Virus record (IMG/VR): IMGVR_UViG_3300027739_000016
Coordinates: 1-44,620 of that record
Direction: 5' to 3' (one strand)
DNA length: 44,620 nt
From: a virus
The position numbers and the translations under genes are program-made. Below the pieces are notes generated by a model. That model searched no databases and was not told the DNA's origin. It saw only the letters and a list, made by a program, of their open reading frames with translations. Positions 20,236-27,200 of this stretch are shown here, piece by piece. The number at the start of each line of letters is the position of its first letter. Within the stretch, counting starts at the first letter, position 1.

Positions 20236-20686
20236 CCCTAATGGCAAGACGGCAAACGAACCCGGAAGCAAGCTCGACGCAGGAAAGGTTTGTGGGTTTA
20301 CCGGCCTCGTTGGATATTTCCCTCGGGCTCTTAGAAGCGTTGCTGAGGTCTCGGATTTCGGGGCTCGAAAGTATACTCGCGGGGGTTGGCGTACTGTCCC
20401 AAACGGAATCGATCGATACACTGACGCGATGGTACGACACCTCCTCAACGAAGGAGAGGGAAATGTTCTGGATGCTGACAGTGGACTCGCTGAGGCTGCG
20501 CACACGGCTTGGAACGCCCTTGCACGACTCGAACTGATGATCGATGCAGACCAGGCTATGCTTGAATTCTTCGAGTCACAAGAAGGTCAGGATCTCTTCG
20601 ATTACATCAAACAAGACTACTACCTCAACCCACCTTGTCTGCTCCCGGCAGACGCCCTTTCCTTCGAACCCAAGGACACCGAATGA
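20225..20686 (+). CDS. dATP/dGTP diphosphohydrolase-like protein (DUF5664 family, 153 aa)
   Basis: Family pattern is present: KLDAGK near the N-terminus, EVSDFGARKYTRGGW, RYTDAMVRHLL, then LDADSGLAEAAHTAWNAL with the metal-binding Glu/Asp/His residues. Related all-alpha pyrophosphatases remove pyrophosphate from dNTPs; some phage members reshape dATP/dGTP pools. Placed between ThyX and the reductase, so nucleotide-pool control fits. Codon use is loose through most of the gene, and a +1 ORF runs inside it. Confidence 0.75.
   Translation: MESDPNGKTANEPGSKLDAGKVCGFTGLVGYFPRALRSVAEVSDFGARKYTRGGWRTVPNGIDRYTDAMVRHLLNEGEGNVLDADSGLAEAAHTAWNALARLELMIDADQAMLEFFESQEGQDLFDYIKQDYYLNPPCLLPADALSFEPKDTE
20241..20537 (+). 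CDS. Nested +1 ORF inside the diphosphohydrolase-like gene (98 aa)
   Basis: ATG at 20241 with GGAAAG eight bases upstream. Protein-like: LPASLDISLGLLEALLRSRI, then GLESILAGVGVL and KEREMFWMLTVDSLRLRTRL, mostly amphipathic helix. Because the main frame has loose codon use along almost its whole length, the bias argument is weaker here than in the nuclease and reductase. Confidence 0.45.
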   Translation: MARRQTNPEASSTQERFVGLPASLDISLGLLEALLRSRISGLESILAGVGVLSQTESIDTLTRWYDTSSTKEREMFWMLTVDSLRLRTRLGTPLHDSN

Positions 20687-20919
20687 TCAAAGAGATTCCA
20701 GCGACTCCGGACGAAACGCTGCTGTATACCGATCCGGACGGGGTCCTGTACGAGGCGAAGATCTTCTCCGACTACGCCCTCGTCCGCCCCGCCGACTACG
20801 CGAGGTATTCTGACATAGAACAGGTCAAGATCTCCGACTTCCGTGACAGGTATAAGCCGGCCTTGGTGTCTTTCGACGCCGTCAAGCAGGCGTTGGGTAA
20901 GAAGGGATCTGTCAATTGA
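20683..20919 (+). CDS. Small protein before the reductase (78 aa)
   Basis: Starts in an ATGA overlap. It reads MIKEIPATPDETLLYTDPDG and later ALVRPADYARY; compact alpha/beta composition, no Cys, no membrane span. It overlaps the TTG start of the reductase gene by four bases. Possibly an accessory of nucleotide metabolism by position only. Confidence 0.72.
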   Translation: MIKEIPATPDETLLYTDPDGVLYEAKIFSDYALVRPADYARYSDIEQVKISDFRDRYKPALVSFDAVKQALGKKGSVN

Positions 20920-22817
20920 CTTCAAACTTTCCGACGTATTACGAAGAGTTCATCTATAAGTCTCGTTATTCACGATGGCTTGACGAAGAAGGGCGGCGAG
21001 AGAACTGGGACGAGACGGTAACACGTCTCGTTTCTTTCTACCTCCAACAGGTCTTGCCTAGTAAAGACGGGACGGAAGAGTACGAAGAGCTTTTCGCAGA
21101 ACTCTTTAACGCCATCTACTCCTTCGAGGTGATGCCGAGTATGCGGTCGATGATGACAGCAGGCGAGGCTCTGTCCCGGTGTAACGTAGCCGGGTATAAT
21201 TGTGCGTATCTCCCCGTAGACTCCCCCAGGAGCTTCGACGAGGCGATGTATATCCTTATGTGCGGAACCGGTGTCGGTTTCTCTGTGGAGAATAAGTATG
21301 TCGAACAACTTCCAAGGATCTCCGAAGAGTTTGCCTCGAGTCCTAGCGTCATACGGGTTGGCGATAGTAAAGAAGGATGGGCAAAAGCCTTCCGAGAACT
21401 CGTCTCCCTACTCATTTCTGGTCAAGTTCCCGGATGGGACGTCTCAGGGGTACGACCTTCCGGCGCACGACTTCGGACCTTTGGTGGACGCGCTTCGGGA
21501 CCCGAACCTCTGGTCGACCTTTTTGAATTCGCTGTACGTGTCTTTCAAGGCGCAGCAGGCCGCCGACTGACGTCCCTCGAGTGCCACGACCTTATGTGCA
21601 AGGTAGGAGACGTGGTTGTCGTAGGCGGCGTCCGCCGTTCCGCGATGATCTCCCTCTTCGACGTCACTGACGACCGGATGGCCACGAGTAAGTCGGGCGC
21701 CTGGTGGGAGAAGGACGGTATCCGTCGCCTGGCTAACAATTCCGCCGTATACGAACACCGCCGCCCGGACATGGGCTTCTTCATGAAGAAGTGGAAAGAA
21801 CTACATGACTCTCACTCAGGCGAACCAGGAATCTTCTCGCGATACGCTTGTCAGAGAATTGCAGGCCGAAACGGTCGCCGTGACGCAAGTCATGAGTTCG
21901 GAACTAATCCGTGCTCTGAAATCATCCTCCGACCCTACCAGTTCTGCAACCTTACTGAGATCGTTGTACGACCTGAAGACAGCGACGAAAGCCTATCTCG
22001 AAAAGTTAGAATCGCTACAATCCTGGGGACGATCCAATCTACCTTCACGGACTTCAAGTACCTGAGGAAGATTTGGAAAAAGAACTGTGAAGAAGAACGT
22101 CTACTCGGGGTATCCTTCACAGGGATCCTTGACAACCCGAAAGTACTTGATGCTGGATTTCTTGGAGCACTGCGACAACTGGCTGTCGACACGAACGCAG
22201 AGTATTCTGCCCGATTCGGGATCACTCCTTCTGCTGCGATTACTTGTGTTAAACCCTCTGGAACTGTCAGTCAGTTGGTTGATTCTGCTTCTGGCCTTCA
22301 TCCTCGCCACAGTCGCTATTATCTTCGTACTGTTCGTGCGGACAACAAAGACCCTCTCACGGCTTTTCTCAAAGACTCTGGGGTGTATCACGAGGCAGAC
22401 ATCACGGCTCCTGCGACGACTACCGTCTTTTACTTCCCTCGTAAATCGCCTGAAGAGGCCGTGACGCGGAACAATCTGACGGCTATCGACCAGCTTGAAA
22501 TCTGGAAGACGCTGCAAGAGGCGTGGTGTGAGCACAAGCCGTCTGCAACCGTATACGTCAGAGACGACGAATGGATGAAGGTCGGCTCCTGGGTCTACGA
22601 GAACTTCGACTTCCTGTCTGGGGTCTCCTTCCTCCCACACGACGGGGGGAGCTACAAGCAGGCTCCTTACCAGGAGATCGACGAGAAGACGTATGAAAAA
22701 TGGGTCCTTAAAGAACCCAAGGATGTCGACTACAACGACCTCAGGTTCTATGAATCAGAGGACATGACGACAGGGTCTCAGGAACTCGCCTGCACAGGCG
22801 GTAGTTGCGAGATCTGA
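20916..22817 (+). CDS. nrdJ: Class II adenosylcobalamin-dependent ribonucleoside-triphosphate reductase, monomeric type (633 aa)
   Basis: Reduces NTPs to dNTPs using B12. By analogy with the Lactobacillus enzyme, Cys333 in NPCSEI is the radical Cys, Glu335 the acid, and Cys344 (FCNL) with Cys89 or Cys96 in CNVAGYNCAY the redox pair; Cys626/Cys631 in ACTGGSC form the C-terminal relay. TTG start overlaps the previous gene. Oxygen-independent, so it serves any host with cobalamin. Codon use alternates: C/G-ending before 21298, in 21571-21804 and after 22464, but loose in between, exactly where three +1 ORFs lie. Confidence 0.95.
   Translation: MTSNFPTYYEEFIYKSRYSRWLDEEGRRENWDETVTRLVSFYLQQVLPSKDGTEEYEELFAELFNAIYSFEVMPSMRSMMTAGEALSRCNVAGYNCAYLPVDSPRSFDEAMYILMCGTGVGFSVENKYVEQLPRISEEFASSPSVIRVGDSKEGWAKAFRELVSLLISGQVPGWDVSGVRPSGARLRTFGGRASGPEPLVDLFEFAVRVFQGAAGRRLTSLECHDLMCKVGDVVVVGGVRRSAMISLFDVTDDRMATSKSGAWWEKDGIRRLANNSAVYEHRRPDMGFFMKKWKELHDSHSGEPGIFSRYACQRIAGRNGRRDASHEFGTNPCSEIILRPYQFCNLTEIVVRPEDSDESLSRKVRIATILGTIQSTFTDFKYLRKIWKKNCEEERLLGVSFTGILDNPKVLDAGFLGALRQLAVDTNAEYSARFGITPSAAITCVKPSGTVSQLVDSASGLHPRHSRYYLRTVRADNKDPLTAFLKDSGVYHEADITAPATTTVFYFPRKSPEEAVTRNNLTAIDQLEIWKTLQEAWCEHKPSATVYVRDDEWMKVGSWVYENFDFLSGVSFLPHDGGSYKQAPYQEIDEKTYEKWVLKEPKDVDYNDLRFYESEDMTTGSQELACTGGSCEI
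21298..21570 (+). CDS. Nested +1 ORF A inside nrdJ (90 aa)
   Basis: ATG at 21298 has GGAG seven bases upstream. It contains SYGLAIVKKDGQKP and then FLVKFPDGTSQGYDLPAHDF and LRDPNLWSTFLNSLYVSFKA, ordinary globular composition. Its own third codon positions are largely C/G, while the reductase over the same stretch turns to CGA, GGA, GTA and CTA. Function unknown. Confidence 0.6.
   Translation: MSNNFQGSPKSLPRVLASYGLAIVKKDGQKPSENSSPYSFLVKFPDGTSQGYDLPAHDFGPLVDALRDPNLWSTFLNSLYVSFKAQQAAD
21805..22065 (+). CDS. Nested +1 ORF B inside nrdJ (86 aa)
   Basis: ATG at 21805, GGAAAG six bases upstream. Long amphipathic helical character: SRDTLVRELQAETVAVTQVM, SSELIRALK, LLRSLYDLKTATKAYLEKLE. It overlaps the reductase active-site region (NPCSEI), so both frames are constrained. 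The reductase codon switch begins almost exactly at this start. Confidence 0.58.
   Translation: MTLTQANQESSRDTLVRELQAETVAVTQVMSSELIRALKSSSDPTSSATLLRSLYDLKTATKAYLEKLESLQSWGRSNLPSRTSST
22087..22464 (+). CDS. Nested +1 ORF C inside nrdJ: membrane protein (125 aa)
   Basis: GTG at 22087 (GGAAAAAG upstream); ATG at 22150 is an alternative. A strong hydrophobic span lies near residues 62-84 (WLILLLAFILATVAIIFVLF) with a basic C-terminal region (RQTSRLLRRL...NRLKRP) after it. A second hydrophobic patch is at 46-56. The reductase sequence it overlaps is well conserved and uses many T-ending codons here. Could be a membrane effector; unassigned. Confidence 0.55.
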   Translation: MKKNVYSGYPSQGSLTTRKYLMLDFLEHCDNWLSTRTQSILPDSGSLLLLRLLVLNPLELSVSWLILLLAFILATVAIIFVLFVRTTKTLSRLFSKTLGCITRQTSRLLRRLPSFTSLVNRLKRP

Positions 22818-22830
22818 TCTGAAGACAAAA

Positions 22831-22864
22831 AAAGGGCTCTCAGGAACATTCCCGGGAGCCCTTT
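22831..22864. terminator. Bidirectional terminator between the convergent arms
   Basis: GGGCTCTC (22834-22841) pairs with GGGAGCCC (22854-22861); A-tract before and TTTT after make it work on both strands. It lies between the nrdJ stop and the end of the leftward lysis genes. Confidence 0.88.
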
Positions 22865-22870
22865 TCTGTG

Positions 22871-23302
22871 TCATTTTTTACCGACTTTGTCCGTCTGGAC
22901 GCCTTTGTACTTCTCGAAGGATCTCTGGGCGCCGATGCCCAGCATCCCTAGGACGAGTGTCAGTAGCGTGTCAGTCGGGACGACAGGCATCTTGCCCATC
23001 CAGCCGAATAGTCTGGCGGCAAACTCTGTGAACGGAGACAGGACGAACGACCAACCGAGGCCGACGGCGCTGACCCAACCGATGGCGGGGCGCCACCCTG
23101 CTACGAAGACAGACGGGTGTGCTGCCTCGACCTTATTCACCTCCGTCTGCGCCATTAACTCCTCATGGAGCCTCTGATCTGCCTTGTCAGACAACTCTTG
23201 GAGACGGACTTGGAGTTCGTTCTTCTTGTCTTTGTCGACGATAACCTCTGAGACGAGGTCTTTGACGGCGGAGATGACGTCTCCTAGAATCGGAATACCC
23301 AT
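22871..23302 (-). CDS. Holin of the 3TM (gene-transfer-agent release) type (143 aa)
   Basis: An amphipathic N-terminus (GIPILGDVISAVKDLVSEVI) and charged linker are followed by the family block VAGWRPAIGWVSAVGLGWSF and a further span TDTLLTLVLGMLGIGA. Such holins open the inner membrane for the endolysin. It starts in a TGATG overlap with the endolysin gene and is the last leftward gene. Confidence 0.82.
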   Translation of the reverse strand: MGIPILGDVISAVKDLVSEVIVDKDKKNELQVRLQELSDKADQRLHEELMAQTEVNKVEAAHPSVFVAGWRPAIGWVSAVGLGWSFVLSPFTEFAARLFGWMGKMPVVPTDTLLTLVLGMLGIGAQRSFEKYKGVQTDKVGKK

Positions 23303-23994
23303 CAGTAACCTGCCTCCTTCAAGCCTTTCTCGAACAGGATCGCCTGGTTGGCAATCAGTTCGGCCTTATCCGTCCCGTTGATGATTCTCCGGGCCTGTTT
23401 GTACCCGGCCCTCGATCCGCCTCCTGCGAGATAGTCCGAGAGCCGTTTACCAGTAAACCAGCCCTCCGACATCCCTAGCACGAGGATCTTAGCAGACACG
23501 TCGGGGTCGAGTGCCAGATCAAGGTTCTTCAGCAATGCACCATCTAGACCCAACTCTCGATCTGCTTTTTCATAGTTTGCACGCCAGGTTAGTTGGACAT
23601 CACCTCGCCCGTAGTACGGGTAGTATCGCAGAGACTTCTTACGCCATGAGTCTGGTAAGGATAGCCCTTCACGAACTGGAAGCATCCGTCGAGCAGTCTC
23701 ATGGTAACTGGTTGCGAGACAGTAGGCTGCGTAGGCGGGAGGAAAAGAGGCTTCTCGGAAAGCCTTGATCTTGGCCTCCATCCCCTTGACCTGTCCCGCC
23801 GTCAACCTGCCCGAGAACAGAGACGCCCTTACGGAAGAGAAGAACTTCTTCAGGTCTATGTCTTTGACGTCGGGAACCTGTTCCGTCTCGGGGACAGAAG
23901 GCCTGGTCTCCTTCTTGATGTCTTCGACGATCCCCCGGAGCTCTTCAAGAAGCTCTTCTAGGATCTTTAGAGTCTCCGGGGTGATGTCAGCCAT
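23302..23994 (-). CDS. Glycoside hydrolase 19-like endolysin (230 aa)
   Basis: Peptidoglycan-cleaving chitinase/lysozyme fold. Glu99 in ATSYHETARRM is the expected catalytic acid; YYPYYGRGDVQLTWRANY is the substrate-binding block. The first 50 residues form a charged helix (LKILEELLEELRGIVEDIKK) rather than a signal peptide, so export depends on the holin. Sits between two membrane-protein genes in a compact lysis cassette. Confidence 0.88.
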   Translation of the reverse strand: MADITPETLKILEELLEELRGIVEDIKKETRPSVPETEQVPDVKDIDLKKFFSSVRASLFSGRLTAGQVKGMEAKIKAFREASFPPAYAAYCLATSYHETARRMLPVREGLSLPDSWRKKSLRYYPYYGRGDVQLTWRANYEKADRELGLDGALLKNLDLALDPDVSAKILVLGMSEGWFTGKRLSDYLAGGGSRAGYKQARRIINGTDKAELIANQAILFEKGLKEAGY

Positions 23995-24244
23995 GTAGAG
24001 TCCCTCTCAACCAGTCTAGGAGTGAAAGGGCTAGTCCGATGATACCCGTGCCTGCGAGGGCCGAGGCGAGCCAGAAGACCCCGATACCCTTGTTTCGCAG
24101 ACCCAGGAGCTCGTCGAGCATACCCTTCATGATCGCGTTACTCTCTTTAGTATCCGCGATGTGTGTCGACAGCGTCTGTTGTAGTGAAGAAAGTTGCACC
24201 TCGAGAGCAGTGATCCGCTCTGCCTGTGTCGCATGACCACTCAA
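23987..24244 (-). CDS. Coiled-coil plus membrane-span protein of the lysis cassette (85 aa)
   Basis: TTG at 24244 with GGGAG upstream. Residues 7-50 form a coiled coil (ITALEVQLSSLQQTLSTHI); residues 55-80 are hydrophobic (VFWLASALAGTGIIGLALSL). This layout occurs in phage holin/antiholin-like or spanin-like proteins. No lipobox is present, so an outer-membrane spanin is unlikely. Confidence 0.7.
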   Translation of the reverse strand: MSGHATQAERITALEVQLSSLQQTLSTHIADTKESNAIMKGMLDELLGLRNKGIGVFWLASALAGTGIIGLALSLLDWLRGTLHG

Positions 24245-24245
24245 T

Positions 24246-27200
24246 TCATTCTCCCTTTGGATACAGCTCGTCTCGAGCGTTCTTCTTCTGTGCCTTCACT
24301 ACTTCGTTGACCCACTCGGCCCTCTGGTTGTCATCAGCCGCCTCCCACTCGGGATCCGACATCATGTTCCTGAGGTCTTCGAGGATCCAGCGTCCTGCCA
24401 GCTCTTGGTACTCTTCTAGCTCTTCTGCGTCCAACTTCCGACCCTTGACGTCTCCCCTCTTTACGGGTTCGACGAGGGTGTCGTCTACTTCTGCAGACAG
24501 ACGGAGGACTTCTTGGACGACAGGGTCCGGGTCTTCCTTAGTCGTCCTGGCGATACCGTGATGCGTCAGCCCCTCTTTCTTGATCTTGCGCCCCAGAGGA
24601 TCATGCTTGATCGGAAGAGTCTCTGCATACCCGGGATAACCAGACGCGATACGACCCTCGATACGGTCGCCGAGGCTCCCGTCGCCGGTCGTGTTCCTGT
24701 CGTAGCCGTCGAGATTGACGTCTTGGACTCGCTTGACGATAGCCGGGACGACGAACGAAGCCGCCATGCCCGGGACGACGTTGTTGATCGCCTGGTCGCC
24801 TGCCTGGCCCCTCTGGGCCGTCTGCAGGTAGTCCCCTAGCTGCGACGTAAACGCGTTGTCAGCCAGAAGTTTACCCGTCGTACCAGCAAGCTGTGCCATC
24901 TGTTCCCCGAAGGTCAGATCGTCCATCTCCCCTGACTTGTGTCGGGCGACAGTAGTCGCGACGATGTTCGCCAAGGCACCGACGGAGTCAAGACCCGCCA
25001 GAGACGTGTACTCTCCGTCCTTCTTCAAGGCGTTCCACTTGTTCGTCCCGCCAGACATCTCATTCTGCTTCGTACGGGCGTAGTCTTCAGGCGGATTGCC
25101 CGTCAACTCACCCCTCGACGCCAGGATCGTGAAATACCCGATGACGGCAGAACCGAGTACGAGACGGGCCTTGACTAGGTCCTGATTCGCCTTCGATCCT
25201 GATTGCCACAGACGTCGGTTGTCCTTGTCGAGGAAGCCTAGCGGCGAACGCCGTAGGTTAGTCCACAGGAGCCTGTCTGCGACGTTAGAGAACGGGATGA
25301 CGTGTTGGAGGGCGAAACGTATAGCCCGCTCTCCGCCAGTCATCTTTGCCTTCCGGACCTTCCCCTTGGAGAAGAAGGCGCCGAGAGCCGAAGGGTCGTC
25401 AACAAGCTGGATCACAGAGGTCGCGACGTCGGCCTGCTTCAGGAGTTCTTCCGACGGGTTGGCGATGATCTCGTTCGCCCTTTCGAAAGCGTCTCCGAAC
25501 TTCTTCCCTTCTTTACGGGCCTGGCGGACTGCTAGGCCGTAGAGTTGAGAGTTCTCGATGAACGCCCGGAAGAACTGGTCGGCACCAGCCAGGAGCTTCT
25601 TCGGGTACTCCGTCACCCAGGGGAGAGGGAGTGTGTGTCCGTGGGTCTCTACCTTCGACACCGTATGGGTCGGGTGACCGATCTTCACAGCCTCCCAGGT
25701 GTCTTTGTACGTCGACATCTCTGCGATAGCACGGAGTGGTCCGTACATCCGATAGAGCATCTCCTGCCCGGTGATACGGTCGTTTCCGTCCTTACCGAAC
25801 CTACGGAACTGCCCTGCGACGGCCCCAAGACCGTGCTCGAGGAAGTCTGTCAACGCCAGCGTGATGTTACCCAGCATGTTCTTGCCGTGAGTCGAGAACG
25901 ACGACAGCATCAGTGAATAACGAAGAGACGTGAAGTAGTCCTCGGGGAACGGCTTAGACAGATCCTGCAGAATCTTTGCAGCCAACTGGGGGTCGTTAGA
26001 CGCCCGAAGCATGTCTGCGATCCTGTAGAGGTTATCCGGGTCGTCGAGGTCGACACCCGACAGGGCCTTGGAGAGCTCTGCTGCCTTGCCCCTACCGAAC
26101 TTGCTGTCCGCGGCGATACCCATGGCGTTAAACACACGGCCCATGTCGCTACGGACGTTCATGTAGTGGTCGAGGGTCGTAGCCATCAAAGCCACTTGGC
26201 GCTTAAAGGCGTCAAGGTTCTGCATGTCTCCGCCGCGGCTGATCTTCTTAGAAAGATCCAGGGTCTTTTCAAGACCCTTTGTGACAAAGACACTCATCCC
26301 ATAGGCTTCTTCAGGCTTCAGACCCGGGTGGAGCTTCAGGAACTTCGCCCGCGAGATATTCAGCATCTCGGCAAGAGTCTTCGTCTCGTCGTGGGTCTGG
26401 GACGGAGGCGCCTTATACCCTTCGCCGATCGCCTTAGCCATCTGCATGATGTCCTTGTCGGACTTCAGGGTCGCCAGACGACGTTCGAAATCCGCGTCTT
26501 CTTCCGGAGACATCGAATACCTGTTATCCGCCTCCGCCATGTCAGACGTGCCTGACGCGCGTTGCGTCTTTACGATCACCTTGTCGGTGGGGATGTCTCC
26601 CTCTGCGTCATACGGCTGATTCGACTTACGTTCTTCCGCCGTCATCTTCCAACGCTTCATCGTGTCCCGCGCCTCAATCTCTCCGAAGAGATTCTCGTAG
26701 GCGGAGAACAGATCTTCGTCAAGGCGGGCGCCTAGCTTCTGCTGGATCTTCCGCTTATCCTGCCAGTGCTTCTCTAGTGTCGCCAGGTCCTTCCGAGGAT
26801 AGTCGGCCAATGCCTTCTTCAGACGGATGGACTCAATCAGGCCGGAAAGGTCAGACTCCCCTACCACCATGTACCAGACGCCTCTTTCTTCCTCATTCAT
26901 CCGACTCGCGTACTTAGCCTCTTCGCGGGGTATCCCTGTCACGTCTTCGAAGATCTTGTAGCGGATATTGTCGGCTATGTCGTAGCGGCCTCTGCTTTTT
27001 TCGTACGAAGAAGACGCTTTGATACTCTTGTTCGCCTTCATAAGCTCTCCTACCAACGGGTGATTCAGGACCTCAGTTCCTTTCTCCGCCTGGTAGTCGA
27101 AGGACTCAACCGTCTTGCTGAGACGGGAATGCGCCTCGTCCAAGAAATCCCGGTACTGTTTCGGCGACATGTCCGCGAGGACAGACCTCTTGTTGCCTCC

